NCBI GenBank assembly: GCA_964539095.1
Contig: CAZIFL010000004.1
Coordinates: 1 to 64,000, forward strand
DNA length: 64,000 bases
Origin: DAIPKP01 sp964539095
GTDB taxonomy: Bacteria; Synergistota; Synergistia; Synergistales; Aminiphilaceae
Direction of reading: 5' to 3'
A program made the position numbers and the translations under genes. The notes under the pieces were generated by a model, which worked only from the letters and a program-made list of their open reading frames with translations, was not told the DNA's origin and ran no database searches. Below, piece after piece: positions 15,974 to 25,655 of the stretch (positions are counted from its first letter, which is position 1; each line of letters starts with the position of its first letter).

Positions 15974-16939
15974 GTGCATGTATTTCAAGTGTTTCTTTTC
16001 AATGTTTTTCCTGTATTCGCCATTGTGGGGGCTGGGATTCTCTTTGCTCGTCTCTACGATCCGGATCTCCGCAGCTTAAGCAAGCTTGTCTTTTTCTTCC
16101 TCCTTCCACCCTTTGTCTTCGTCCTCCTCTACGAACGATCTGTCTCCATGGAGTCGGGGAAAGCCTTTCTCTTCGGCCTTCTCCTGACGCTGCTTTTGTG
16201 GGGCGGGGGGGTGCTCTTCTCAAGGTGGCGAGGATATCCGCGAGAGCTTGAGGCAAGCTTTGCCAGTACGGTTATGTTCTCTAATGCGGGGAATGTGGGG
16301 ATCCCTCTGGCGATCCTCGTCTTTTCGAGCCCCCCCTTTCTTGTAGGAGAGAGTACCCCATGGTTGGATCAGGCGCTGACGGTGCACATGATGGTATGGC
16401 TTGTGCAGAACCTCGGCCTCAACACCTTGGGATTTGCTATTGCCGGAAGCGCCCGCTCCTCCTGGAAGAGCGGCCTGCTCCGGGTCTTTCAGATGCCTGT
16501 GGTCTATGCGGTGCTTTTGGCTTTTTGCGCAAAAGCTCTTCCTTTTCATCTCCAATCCTTTCCTCTCTGGTCTTCCCTTCTCTCTCTCCGGGATGCCTAC
16601 GTGGGGATTACCCTCCTTACCCTGGGGGTGCAGCTCTACCGAACGCAGTGGTCTTTCCGGAACCGTCCCATGTACTACGCCACTTTTTTCCGGCTTCTCC
16701 TCTCTCCTGCTCTGGGATTTGCGCTCATTCTCCTCATGGGGTTTTCCGGCATTGCCGCGCAGGTTCTCTTTATCTCCTCCGCTCTTCCCACGGCGGTGGT
16801 TACCGCTCTTATCGCAGTGGAATACGACCTGCATCCCGACTTTGCCGCAAGCACCGTCATGTGTTCCACCATCTTCAGCGCCGTAACCCTTCCTCTTACG
16901 GTAGTGCTGGGACAATTTTTCTTTCCTTTCACGCACTGA
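15974..16939 (+). CDS. AEC (auxin efflux carrier) family permease
   Basis: 321 residues with about ten hydrophobic segments arranged in two five-helix halves, e.g. VFPVFAIVGAGILFARLYD at the start and VMCSTIFSAVTLPLTVVLGQ at the end. Conserved helix motifs FSNAGNVGIPLAI and SALPTAVVTALIA match the family. Bacterial AEC proteins carry small organic acids such as malate or malonate. It starts with GTG at 15974 and stands alone between a helicase and a histidine kinase, so the substrate cannot be named. Confidence 0.85.
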   Translation: MHVFQVFLFNVFPVFAIVGAGILFARLYDPDLRSLSKLVFFFLLPPFVFVLLYERSVSMESGKAFLFGLLLTLLLWGGGVLFSRWRGYPRELEASFASTVMFSNAGNVGIPLAILVFSSPPFLVGESTPWLDQALTVHMMVWLVQNLGLNTLGFAIAGSARSSWKSGLLRVFQMPVVYAVLLAFCAKALPFHLQSFPLWSSLLSLRDAYVGITLLTLGVQLYRTQWSFRNRPMYYATFFRLLLSPALGFALILLMGFSGIAAQVLFISSALPTAVVTALIAVEYDLHPDFAASTVMCSTIFSAVTLPLTVVLGQFFFPFTH

Positions 16940-16999
16940 TGAAGGTATAATCAATGGTATGATGGAGCTTCTAGAAAACGGAGGGAGGTGACAAGCCCC

Positions 17000-19297
17000 A
17001 TGAATGATCTGGAGAATGCGGCCTTTCTACGGGCCAGGGTGGAGGCCCTCACCGAGGAGAGGCAGGCTGCCTTGAGCGTGCTCGAAGCGGCGGTAAACGT
17101 GGGAAACTACGCGGTGAATATGGAGCGAAACGACCCTAGGGAGATTCTTGCGACCTGTGCGGAGCGTATTGAATCCTTTCTCCGCTTTATCGTTATGGGG
17201 TTTTATCTCTTCGATGATGCAGGGCTTGAGTTTGAAAATGTTATCTGCCTTCCTGAGAAAAAACATGCGTTTCTGGAGACTGAACTTAATCTTGTTATCG
17301 ACGATGGCACCGTCTCCTGGGCTCTGGGGAGAAACAAGCCCGTTATTGTTACCGGGGCCTCCAGTCACTCGGTGCTTCTGCATTCTCTCTCTGCAGAGGG
17401 ACGTCCTTTGGGTTTTTTCATGGGAGTTTTGTGGGACGACCCTGAGAACATCCTGGAGCTTTCTTTGGCTTTTCTCACGGTTATCCTTAACTCCACAGGC
17501 AGCGTCTTGCAGAACGCAGATCTCTATAAAACGATCAACAAACTTAATCAAGATCTCAGCAATAAGGTGAAGATCCTTGAGCAGTCTGAAAAGGAACTCT
17601 ACGCATACCGGCACCAGCTGGAAAAGATGGTGGAGGAGCGTACCCGTGAGCTTGCCCAGGCCAACAAAGAGCTGGAGGCTTCCATTCAAAGGGCAAACAT
17701 TCTTGCGGCGGAAGCGGAGAGTGCCAACCGGGCAAAGAGCGAGTTCCTCGCCAACATGAGCCATGAAATCCGAACCCCTCTTAACGGTATTATCGGCATG
17801 GGCGAATTTCTCCAGGACAGCCGCCTAGAGCCGAGGGACATGGAGCGGGTTAAAATTATACTCAGCTCTGCCACGGCTCTTCTGGATCTGCTCAACGATA
17901 TCCTTGATTTCTCTAAGATTGAAGCGAAGCGGCTTGATATCCGCAAGGAACCCTTCAATCTCGCAGATCTTGTGAATGGGGTTGTGCAGCTTTTCGCCCC
18001 CCGGGCCTTTTCGAAGGGGCTTATGTTCTACTCCCGACTGGATCCCTCTCTCCCCTCCTACTATGTGGGAGATGCGGGGAGAATTCGCCAAATCCTTGCA
18101 AACCTTGTGGGGAATGCGGTGAAGTTTACGGATGAAGGCCATGTTTTTGTGGAAGTTACGCAAAAAGAGGATCTTCTCTCCTTTCAGATTCGGGATACGG
18201 GTATCGGTATTGCCGAGGAAGATATCCCCAAGATTTTTGAAAAGTTTGGCCAGGCAAATATCCCCGCCTCTGCCAGTAAGGGAGGCACTGGTCTGGGGCT
18301 TACCATAACACGCATGCTTGCGGAGCTTATGGGGGGGGATGTTCTTGTCGAGAGTGAAGTTGATCGGGGGAGTTCTTTCACGGTGCTGCTGAAGCTTTTT
18401 CCCGATGAAAACGCTCTCTCTCGGGTTACGTCGGTTCTCGAAAATCGAAAAATTCTTTTTGTCTGCTCTGATACAGTGCTGGCTCCTCTCTTCTGCGAAC
18501 ATCTCCGAGCCCTTGGAGCGGAAGTTTGCTGGTACACATCGACCACGGAGACTCTCATGAAAGCACCTTTTGAAGATCCGTTTCACGGGGTTGTTCTCGG
18601 TGAATCTGTCGAGGAACACCCCCTTGATCTTTCGGAGGATTTTAGAGATTTTCTCTCTTCTCTCGGGGGCATTCCCCGGATACTCCTGCTCCCCATGTAT
18701 ATAAAAACCCGACTTCCAGGAGAGATCCGTAGCGCTTCAGAGATTTATTTCCCCTTTACGCTTCCCACGTTGCATACAAAAATGGAGGAAATTTTCGGCA
18801 CCTTTTCCTCCAAGAAAAGCCGCTTTTCCGAAGGTGAAAGAGCGGATAGCTCCTGGGGCTTCCATGAAAAATCTTGCAGGTTTCTTTTGGTTGAAGACAA
18901 CAAGGTGAACCAGGTGGTTGCCAAGGGGATGCTGCGTAAAATTCTCCCTTCTGCAGAGGTTGTGATAACTGAAAACGGCAGGGAGGCTATCCTGCTGCTT
19001 GAAACGGATCGGGATTTCGATCTTATCTTTATGGATTGCTCTATGCCGATTATGGACGGTTTTGAGACCTCTCGGGTTTTTCGAGAGATGGAGTCCTCCT
19101 CGAAGGAGAAAAAGCATATCCCCATTATTGCTATGACAGCCTATGCCTTTGCGGAGGATGTGCAAAAATGCCTTGATGCGGGAATGGATGCCCATATTGC
19201 CAAGCCCTTGCGTAGAGAGGCGGTGGCAAAGACTCTCAGGGTTTTCCTGGGTGAAGAGTTCTGTCTGCGGGAGAGTGTGCTGGAGGTGGCGGAGTGA
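17000..19297 (+). CDS. Hybrid sensor histidine kinase (GAF-HisKA-HATPase-REC)
   Basis: 765 residues, cytosolic. An N-terminal GAF-like sensor (about 40-175) is linked by a coiled coil (about 180-245) to a HisKA dimer with the phosphoacceptor His255 in MSHEIRTPLNG. The HATPase domain shows the N box ILANLVGNAVKF, G1 DTGIGIAEED and G2 GGTGLGLT. A degenerate receiver-like segment (about 480-590) is followed by a full receiver domain with Asp679 in LIFMDCSMPIMDG and KPLRREA. The ATG at 17000 follows GGAGGGAGGTGA; a GTG at 16988 overlaps that site. Its stop overlaps the start of the HDOD gene, suggesting one signalling unit. TATAAT at 16946-16951 may be its -10. Confidence 0.92.
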   Translation: MNDLENAAFLRARVEALTEERQAALSVLEAAVNVGNYAVNMERNDPREILATCAERIESFLRFIVMGFYLFDDAGLEFENVICLPEKKHAFLETELNLVIDDGTVSWALGRNKPVIVTGASSHSVLLHSLSAEGRPLGFFMGVLWDDPENILELSLAFLTVILNSTGSVLQNADLYKTINKLNQDLSNKVKILEQSEKELYAYRHQLEKMVEERTRELAQANKELEASIQRANILAAEAESANRAKSEFLANMSHEIRTPLNGIIGMGEFLQDSRLEPRDMERVKIILSSATALLDLLNDILDFSKIEAKRLDIRKEPFNLADLVNGVVQLFAPRAFSKGLMFYSRLDPSLPSYYVGDAGRIRQILANLVGNAVKFTDEGHVFVEVTQKEDLLSFQIRDTGIGIAEEDIPKIFEKFGQANIPASASKGGTGLGLTITRMLAELMGGDVLVESEVDRGSSFTVLLKLFPDENALSRVTSVLENRKILFVCSDTVLAPLFCEHLRALGAEVCWYTSTTETLMKAPFEDPFHGVVLGESVEEHPLDLSEDFRDFLSSLGGIPRILLLPMYIKTRLPGEIRSASEIYFPFTLPTLHTKMEEIFGTFSSKKSRFSEGERADSSWGFHEKSCRFLLVEDNKVNQVVAKGMLRKILPSAEVVITENGREAILLLETDRDFDLIFMDCSMPIMDGFETSRVFREMESSSKEKKHIPIIAMTAYAFAEDVQKCLDAGMDAHIAKPLRREAVAKTLRVFLGEEFCLRESVLEVAE

Positions 19298-20556
19298 AGT
19301 ATGTGCATGTAGATGATCTTGAAGAGGGGATGGTGCTCTCTTCCGATCTTGCTGGCCCCGGGGGGCGGGTGATGCTCCAGAAGGGGGCGGTCATAAAGGA
19401 GAAGTATCTTCGTAGCCTCAAGGTCTGGGGGATCTCGGGAGTCTATGTGGAATCCGACGAAGAGGAAGAGGAGAATACTACGTCCTCCTTCTCTGGCCTC
19501 CCTGATGATCAGGTGGAGGCCATCTACGCCTTTCTCTCTCTTCGGGGAGAGAAAAACGTTCCTCAGGGGTGCCCCCTGGTGAAAGAACTCTTTCGGATCG
19601 TGGCGGAGCGCATGGCTCAGGAGGCAGTGTCTTCCGGTGGGATCTTCTGTGAAGAGCTGCCTCTCCCGGAACGCCCCCCCGTGTATCTCCCCAGGAAGGA
19701 GAATCTTACTGTAGAAGGGCTTTTACGAAACCCTCAAAAACTCTTCTCCCTTCCGGATATTTATTTTAAGATCAAACAGGTTCTCGAATCTCCCAAATCT
19801 TCAGCTGCTCATATTGCGGAAGTGGTGGAGAAGGATACAAGTCTCTCTGCCAAGCTTCTCCAAATTGTTAACAGCGCTCTCTACGGATTCCCCTCAAGGA
19901 TCGACACCATTGCAAGAGCGGTTACCATCATCGGATCCCGGGAGCTTGCGTCGCTCTCTCTGGCTGTTTCGGTGACGGATCTTTTCAAGGGAATTCCCAA
20001 GGCCTTTGTGGATATGCGCTCCTTTTGGGAGCACTCTGTGGCTACCGGAGTCTTTGCTCGGGTTCTTGCAGATAAAATAGGGGCTAAAAAAGACGAAGAC
20101 CGCCTCTTTGTGGGGGGGGTTCTGCACGATATCGGAAGAATTTTTCTTTTTCGTCACGCTCCGGCGGAGATGGCGGATGCCATGGTTCTGGCACTCCAGA
20201 AGAAGATCCCCCTTCTTGAAGCGGAGCATGAGGAGATGGGTTTTTCTCATGCTCTTGTAGGGGGCAAGCTCCTTGAACAGTGGAAAATTCCCAAGGCTCT
20301 CTGGGATCCTGTGCGCTACCATCACCTTCCGGATAAGGCGGAGGACGAGATTATGGCTTCGGTGCTCCATGTGGCGGATTTTATGGCCAATACCCTCTCT
20401 CTCGGTTCTGGGGGGTCCTGGTTCCTCCCCCCACTTTCGGAAAAGGCTTGGAATATCCTGAAACTGGAGGCTTCAGAGGTAGAGCATATCGTACTGCAGG
20501 GAGAGCGACAACTGAAGGAAGTTATCCAGGTCTTTCTCAAAGTCCCCGAGGCCTGA
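19294..20556 (+). CDS. HDOD domain signalling protein
   Basis: 420 residues. The N-terminal 60 residues (VDDLEEGMVLSSDLAGPGG) resemble the DUF3391-like cap of HD-GYP proteins, then an acidic linker. From about residue 150 comes an HDOD domain (LLQIVNSALYGFPSRIDTIARAV, SLSLAVSVTDLF) and an HD-like segment HSVATGV...GGVLHDIGRIFLF. There is no GYP motif, so c-di-GMP hydrolysis is not expected. HDOD proteins act in two-component outputs, motility and stress. GTG start overlaps the kinase stop (GTGA), so it is probably the effector partner of the hybrid kinase. Confidence 0.85.
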   Translation: MKYVHVDDLEEGMVLSSDLAGPGGRVMLQKGAVIKEKYLRSLKVWGISGVYVESDEEEEENTTSSFSGLPDDQVEAIYAFLSLRGEKNVPQGCPLVKELFRIVAERMAQEAVSSGGIFCEELPLPERPPVYLPRKENLTVEGLLRNPQKLFSLPDIYFKIKQVLESPKSSAAHIAEVVEKDTSLSAKLLQIVNSALYGFPSRIDTIARAVTIIGSRELASLSLAVSVTDLFKGIPKAFVDMRSFWEHSVATGVFARVLADKIGAKKDEDRLFVGGVLHDIGRIFLFRHAPAEMADAMVLALQKKIPLLEAEHEEMGFSHALVGGKLLEQWKIPKALWDPVRYHHLPDKAEDEIMASVLHVADFMANTLSLGSGGSWFLPPLSEKAWNILKLEASEVEHIVLQGERQLKEVIQVFLKVPEA

Positions 20557-20573
20557 CGAGGTGTTTCCTCTCG

Positions 20574-20603
20574 TTGACCTGCGAACAAAGAGAGTGTTAT
20601 AGT
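20574..20603 (+). promoter_or_regulatory. Sigma-70-type promoter of the tolC-like gene
   Basis: TTGACC at 20574-20579 and TATAGT at 20598-20603 with an 18-base spacer, about 79 bases before the GTG start. Confidence 0.65.
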
Positions 20604-20681
20604 GATTTCCATGTTTTTTGTGTCGGCAACGTTTGGGTAGAAGAGCCTTGTATTTCGGAAAGGCAAAGAAGGAGGGGCCAC

Positions 20682-22091
20682 GTGAAGAATATGCTGGTTT
20701 TGTTAAACCTCTGTAAGGCTCTCCCTGCCCTATGGCGTGGGGGGATAGTCTTTTTTGCGGCGATGTTTTTTCTGGTGGGAGGCATTTCTCTTTCCGCAAC
20801 TGCGTCGGAGCTGACTCTGGATATCGCTCTGGATCTTGCCATGAAAGAGAATCCTATCATCCTGGGGGCTCGGGAGCAGGTTGTTCAAGCGGAAGAACAG
20901 GTTCGGGCCGCCAAAGCGGGGTTGGGCCCCGATCTTGGGATTCTTCTTTCGTATACCAAAGAAAAAGAGGCGAAAAATCTCCCGGTTTACGGCAGAGGCT
21001 CCGGGGAGATCATCGGTTTTGCCCCTGCGGGGTACGAGGATACCTGGTACACCGCTCTCCAGTTTACCCAGGTGCTCTATGCCGGGGGGAGTATTCGGGC
21101 AGGGGTTAAGTCTGCGGAGTTTCAAAAGAATGCCGCAGAGTCCCTCTACGTACGATCTCTGCAATCCCTCACGAACGGCGTTCGTAAGGCCTATTACGAT
21201 GTGCAGCGCTACCGGGCCCAGCTCACGGTGGCGGAAGAGTCTGTAGAGCTTGCGAAGGAGCATCTTCGTCAGGTGGAAGCTTTTTACCGCAACGGCGTGG
21301 TGGCGAAAAACGAAGTTCTCCGAGTGCAGGTGGATGTCTCCAGTGCAGAGCTGAACCGTATTCGCATGGATAACGCTGTCAAGGTGGCATGGAAAGCTTT
21401 AGAGCGCGCGGTGGGAGCCTCTCTGCAAGAGGTCTACACGCTAGGCGATCCTGAGACCTCCCTTCCCGTATTCGCCATACCTTCGGACCCGATCCCCCTA
21501 GCCCTCTCTCTTCGGCCGGAACTTACCGCCTTCCAGGATCAGAGCGATGCGGCTTTGCAGATGGCGGCGGTTGCAAAGGGTAAGCTCCTCCCCCAGGTGC
21601 TCTTTCAGGGGGAGGTTAATGCGGCGGATGAATCCTTTTTTCCCGAGCACGACGATTGGAAGCTCGGCATCTCTGTCCAGTGGGTTCTCTTCGATTCGGG
21701 AGAGCAGAATGCCAAGGCTGCCCAGGCCAGAAGCCTTGCCAGGCAGCTTCTGCACGAGATGGAAGATCTGCGACGTCAGATAGGGCTTGAGGTCTCTACC
21801 GCTACCCTGGATCTTGAATCCGCCAAACAGCGGGTGGAGGTAGCCCAGGCTCAGGTGGAGAGCGCCGAGGAAGACTACCGCATGGCCCTGCGCCGTTACT
21901 CCGCCCAGGTGGGGACCAACATTGATGTCCTCGATGCCCGGGTTGCTCTGAGCGAGGCGAGAACCGCCCTGGTGAATGCGGTGTACGATGGGCGCACCGC
22001 CTATTCCAATCTGCTCTATGCGGTGGGGGATGATCCTTTCCTTCATCGCGGCGAGGGGACGTTGCAGACACCCCCTCAGGATTCGCTGTAG
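20682..22091 (+). CDS. TolC-family outer membrane efflux protein
   Basis: 469 residues. A signal peptide with a long hydrophobic stretch (GGIVFFAAMFFLVGGISLSA) ends near TASELTLD. The mature part has two TolC-type halves: LDIALDLAMKENPIILGARE...; the repeat around LGISVQWVLFDSGEQNAKAAQA; and IDVLDARVALSEARTALVNA near the end, each rich in helical coiled coil. It forms an outer-membrane channel for export by tripartite pumps, consistent with a diderm cell. No membrane-fusion or inner-membrane pump gene adjoins it. GTG at 20682 is preferred because of GGAGGGG upstream; an extension to 20448 would run into the HDOD gene. Confidence 0.88.
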   Translation: MKNMLVLLNLCKALPALWRGGIVFFAAMFFLVGGISLSATASELTLDIALDLAMKENPIILGAREQVVQAEEQVRAAKAGLGPDLGILLSYTKEKEAKNLPVYGRGSGEIIGFAPAGYEDTWYTALQFTQVLYAGGSIRAGVKSAEFQKNAAESLYVRSLQSLTNGVRKAYYDVQRYRAQLTVAEESVELAKEHLRQVEAFYRNGVVAKNEVLRVQVDVSSAELNRIRMDNAVKVAWKALERAVGASLQEVYTLGDPETSLPVFAIPSDPIPLALSLRPELTAFQDQSDAALQMAAVAKGKLLPQVLFQGEVNAADESFFPEHDDWKLGISVQWVLFDSGEQNAKAAQARSLARQLLHEMEDLRRQIGLEVSTATLDLESAKQRVEVAQAQVESAEEDYRMALRRYSAQVGTNIDVLDARVALSEARTALVNAVYDGRTAYSNLLYAVGDDPFLHRGEGTLQTPPQDSL

Positions 22092-22118
22092 AGAGGTTCT
22101 TGTAAAATTTGTGTGCAT

Positions 22119-22166
22119 AAAAAAGGGGGATTCCCTCGAAGTAGCGGAGGGGGATCTCCCTTTTTT
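22119..22166 (+). terminator. Terminator after the tolC-like gene
   Basis: AAAAAAGGGGGATTCCCTC is matched after an eight-base loop by GGAGGGGGATCTCCCTTTTTT, with one or two mismatches and a closing T-run. Confidence 0.75.
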
Positions 22167-22245
22167 GCGAGTCCTTAAAAAACTGGCATCCGGGCCTTTA
22201 TCGGGTCGAGATAGTACAATAGCACAATTGAAGGGGCGATTTTCT

Positions 22246-24195
22246 ATGGGCGTAAGCAAAAAAGCGGTACAGAATTTTCCCGAGGCGGTTCTCTCTCCGG
22301 AGGTTTTAGAAGAGCTTTCCACCATGTGTCGGAAGGGGCGGGGGGATGCCCTCACCATGACAACCCTTGCGAAGAGTGGGCATCCCGGAGGCTCTCTTTC
22401 GAGCATGGAGATGTACATGCTCACCTACGGCGTGGCGGAGATCACCCCGGAAAACTGCGGGGGGCTGGAGAGAGATTTTGTGGTTATCGATCATGGTCAC
22501 ACCTCCCCCGGAGCCTATGCGACTTTGGGAGCCTGGGGTTTTGTGGACCCCGCGGAGGCTGCGGCCCATTTCCGGCAGTGCGGCAGCTGCTTTTCCGGGC
22601 ATGTGGAGCGCTCCATTCCCGGCATCGACTGGGGGACGGGGAATCTCGGTCAGGGGCTCTCTGCAGCGGTAGGCTACGCTCTGGCCCTTCGTGCCCGGGG
22701 GGTGGCAAAACGAGTCTATGCCCTTATGGGGGATGGAGGACAGGTAAAGGGGCAGATAGCCGAGGCCCGTCGTATCGCCGCCAAGGAGAAGCTCTCCAAT
22801 ATCACCGTGCTGGTGGACTACAACAACATCCAGATCTCCGGAACCCTGGATCAGATCATGCCCTTCGATATCCGCAAGCTCTGGGAGGCGGACGGATGGG
22901 AGGTAGCGGAGTGCGACGGCCACGATCTTGGGGCTCTCTACGCTGCTCTTCGGGAGGCCGCTTCTTCTCCGGAACCTCGGGTGATTCTCTGCCATACCGT
23001 TATGGGGAAGGGGGTCTCTTTCATGGAGGGGACGCCGGAGTACCACGGCAAGACCCTCTCGAAAGATCAGTATCTGGAAGCCATGAAGGAACTCGGGCTG
23101 GCTCCTGGCCTCGAAGAGGCTGCTCTCCGGCGCTCAGAGAACTCTCCTCCCAAGGGACGGGAGATTCCCCGGTACGACCTGCGCGTTGATCCCGGTACTC
23201 CGCGGGTATACGAAGCCTCGGAGAAGACTGATAACCGTTCCGCCTTCGGCCATGCCCTGGCAGATCTCGGAAAAAAGAACCCCTTCGGAGGAGAGGGCAC
23301 GCCTCTTCTCGTTTTTGATTGCGATCTTGCGGGTTCCGTGAAGACCTCGGACTTTGCCAAGGCTCTTCCGGAAGGTTTCATCCAGACGGGGATTCAGGAA
23401 CACGCCACCGCCACCGTGGCGGGGGCCGCCTCCGCTGGAGGAGCGGTCTCCCTCTGGGCAGATTTCGGGGTCTTCGGCATTGCGGAGACCTACAATCAGC
23501 AGCGCCTGAACGACTGCAACGAGGCAAATCTTAAGCTGGGGCTCACCCATGTGGGGCTCGACGTGGGGGAGGATGGTATGACCCATCAGTCCATCGACTA
23601 CGTGGGGCTCTTCCGGAATTTTTTCGGGTGGAAGCTCATCGTGCCTGCGGATCCGAACCAGACGGATCGGGCCACCCGCTATGCCTTTTCCACCTGGGGG
23701 AATATCTGTCTCGCCATGGGAAGAAGCAAGCTCCCCGTTATAACCAGGGAGGACGGCACCCCCTTCTACGATGCCTCCTATACCTTCGAATACGGTGCAG
23801 CGGATCTCCTCCGAGACGGAAAAGACGGCACCATCTTCTGCATGGGGCATATGGCCTGGAGGGCCTTGAAGGCCCGGGATATCCTTCTCGAAAAAGGGAT
23901 TTTCCCTCGGGTGGTGCATATCTCTTGCCCCCTGGCTTTCTCGGATGAAGACGTGAAGCGTTACGCCTCCTCCGGAGTGGTGCTCACCTATGAGGATCAC
24001 TCTCTGCATACCGGCATGGGCTCCATCCTCGCCTCTCGAATCCTCTCCCTGGGATACGCCCCCGCCTTTGCAGCCCTTGGAACTTCCCGGCTCGGAGAGT
24101 CCGGCACCGCCGAAGAGGTTATGGCAGAGATGGGTCTTGCTCCTGAGGATGTGGCGGAGCGGTTTGCGGCGCTTTTGAAGGCCAAGACTGCATGA
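22246..24195 (+). CDS. tkt: Transketolase
   Basis: 649 residues, both halves in a single chain. Moves two-carbon units between sugar phosphates in the non-oxidative pentose phosphate pathway. Thiamine-diphosphate site: MGDGGQVKGQIAEARRIAAK with VDYNN; N-terminal SGHPGGSLSSMEM; substrate His residues in DHGHTSPGAYA; central QTGIQEHATATVAGAASAGG (catalytic Glu) and DVGEDGMTHQSIDY. The ATG at 22246 is chosen from the family start; the upstream open frame holds a terminator. The next gene overlaps by four bases (ATGA). Confidence 0.93.
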   Translation: MGVSKKAVQNFPEAVLSPEVLEELSTMCRKGRGDALTMTTLAKSGHPGGSLSSMEMYMLTYGVAEITPENCGGLERDFVVIDHGHTSPGAYATLGAWGFVDPAEAAAHFRQCGSCFSGHVERSIPGIDWGTGNLGQGLSAAVGYALALRARGVAKRVYALMGDGGQVKGQIAEARRIAAKEKLSNITVLVDYNNIQISGTLDQIMPFDIRKLWEADGWEVAECDGHDLGALYAALREAASSPEPRVILCHTVMGKGVSFMEGTPEYHGKTLSKDQYLEAMKELGLAPGLEEAALRRSENSPPKGREIPRYDLRVDPGTPRVYEASEKTDNRSAFGHALADLGKKNPFGGEGTPLLVFDCDLAGSVKTSDFAKALPEGFIQTGIQEHATATVAGAASAGGAVSLWADFGVFGIAETYNQQRLNDCNEANLKLGLTHVGLDVGEDGMTHQSIDYVGLFRNFFGWKLIVPADPNQTDRATRYAFSTWGNICLAMGRSKLPVITREDGTPFYDASYTFEYGAADLLRDGKDGTIFCMGHMAWRALKARDILLEKGIFPRVVHISCPLAFSDEDVKRYASSGVVLTYEDHSLHTGMGSILASRILSLGYAPAFAALGTSRLGESGTAEEVMAEMGLAPEDVAERFAALLKAKTA

Positions 24196-25055
24196 TATCC
24201 TACGGGGAGCTTGTCTTTATCTGGTCCCCTCACAAGGGGGACAGCTACATCATTACCCTCCGGGAGGGGGGGAAGCAGGGGACGCATCTTGGGGAGGTGC
24301 GTCACAGTGAGATTGCGGAAAAGTCCTTCGGAGATGCGGTCTATACCCATCTCGGCAAGCCCTTCTTTCTCTTCCGTCCCACCCTGGGGGAGTACGTCCG
24401 GAGGATCAAGCGGAAGACCCAGATCATCTACCCCAAGGATGGAGCCTATATCCTTCTGAACTTGAACATCTTCCCCGGAGCCAAGGTGCTGGAGTGCGGC
24501 ACCGGCTCCGGGGGGCTGACCACCATTTTGGCTCAGTTTGTGGGCCCTGAAGGGCGGGTCTTCACCTACGACAAACGGGAGGATTTTGCGGAGCAGGCCC
24601 GGCAAAACGTGCTTCGCTGGGGGGTGGGGGATCGGGTGGAGTTTGCCACCCTGGATCTGGATGAAGGAGGCTTCTCTCAGGAGGGGATGGATGCGGTTTT
24701 TCTGGATCTTCCCAACCCCTGGGATTATCTGGACCACGCTAAAAAGGCCCTCGCTCCCGGTGGGCGTTTGGGAATTCTCGTCCCCACCTTCAACCAGATT
24801 GAAGCGGTGCTCCGGGGATTGCGGGAGAAGAAATTTCTGGATGTTCAGGTGGAGGAGCTTTTTCTGCGCGCTATGAAGACCAATCCCAGCCGGATTCGTC
24901 CGGAGGATCAGATGATAGGGCATACGGGGTACCTCATCTTCTCCTCTTCGGTCTCCGATGAGGCTTACGATCGGATTCCCGTGGAGGAGGACCCCCGGAA
25001 GGCTCCCTTTGAAAAGAACGGGGAGGAAGAGGATTCTCCTCCCCGAGAGGAGTGA
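24192..25055 (+). CDS. trmI: tRNA (adenine-58-N1)-methyltransferase, TrmI family
   Basis: 287 residues. Methylates A58 in the T-loop of tRNA using S-adenosylmethionine. An N-terminal beta domain (residues 1-85) precedes the Rossmann-fold methyltransferase: PKDGAYILLNLNIFPGAKVLECGTGSGG, TYDKRE, and the catalytic/positioning DLPNPWDYLDHA motif. The C terminus has an acidic tail (EEDSPPREE) that is not part of the core family. Overlaps tkt by ATGA and touches the queH start region by GTGA, so it is in one transcription unit. Confidence 0.9.
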   Translation: MISYGELVFIWSPHKGDSYIITLREGGKQGTHLGEVRHSEIAEKSFGDAVYTHLGKPFFLFRPTLGEYVRRIKRKTQIIYPKDGAYILLNLNIFPGAKVLECGTGSGGLTTILAQFVGPEGRVFTYDKREDFAEQARQNVLRWGVGDRVEFATLDLDEGGFSQEGMDAVFLDLPNPWDYLDHAKKALAPGGRLGILVPTFNQIEAVLRGLREKKFLDVQVEELFLRAMKTNPSRIRPEDQMIGHTGYLIFSSSVSDEAYDRIPVEEDPRKAPFEKNGEEEDSPPREE

Positions 25056-25060
25056 CCTTT

Positions 25061-25636
25061 ATGCCCCGGAGCCGGTGTTTGCTCCATATCTGCTGTGCCC
25101 CGGACGCCACGATCCCCTGGGAGGAGCTTTCCCGGGAGTATGAGGTGCGGGGCTACTTCTACGGAAGTAATATCTATCCGTATGAGGAGTATCGGCGACG
25201 GCGGGAGGCGGTGGCGACTCTGGCAGAGCATCGGGAGGGGGGGGCGCTCTTCCCGGAATGGGCCCCCCAGGAGTGGCTTGAAAAAACCCGGACTTATGCG
25301 AGGGAGCCCGAAAAGGGAAAGCGCTGTTCCCTCTGCTTTTATCTTCAACTTTCCCATGCGGCGGCGGCGGCTCGGCGGGAGGGGTGCTCTCTTCTTTGTA
25401 CCACCCTTACCATAAGTCCTCATAAGAATGTTGAGCGTATTCGGGCTATCGGAGAGGCTGTAGCATGTCGCTACGGCCTTGAATGGCTACACAGGGTCTG
25501 GCGTAAAGGGGGAGGCTTTCAGCGCTCCCTAGCGCAGAGCCGGGAGCTGGGGCTCTACCGTCAGAACTACTGCGGCTGCCTCTACAGTATCCATGGGGCA
25601 AGCCATATCCAACCCGAAGAGCAGGGACATAGATAA
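25061..25636 (+). CDS. queH: Epoxyqueuosine reductase QueH
   Basis: 191 residues. Reduces epoxyqueuosine in tRNA to queuosine, the last step of the Q pathway, by an iron-sulfur route distinct from QueG. The cysteine pattern is complete: HICCAPD near the N terminus, KGKRCSLCFYLQL in the middle, and YRQNYCGCLYS at the end, plus TTLTISPHKN. The ATG at 25061 has GAGAGGAG upstream; a GTG at 25052 overlapping the trmI stop is possible. It has no queuosine-synthesis neighbours here. Confidence 0.9.
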   Translation: MPRSRCLLHICCAPDATIPWEELSREYEVRGYFYGSNIYPYEEYRRRREAVATLAEHREGGALFPEWAPQEWLEKTRTYAREPEKGKRCSLCFYLQLSHAAAAARREGCSLLCTTLTISPHKNVERIRAIGEAVACRYGLEWLHRVWRKGGGFQRSLAQSRELGLYRQNYCGCLYSIHGASHIQPEEQGHR

Positions 25637-25655
25637 CAGGGAGTGAAAAAGGGGT

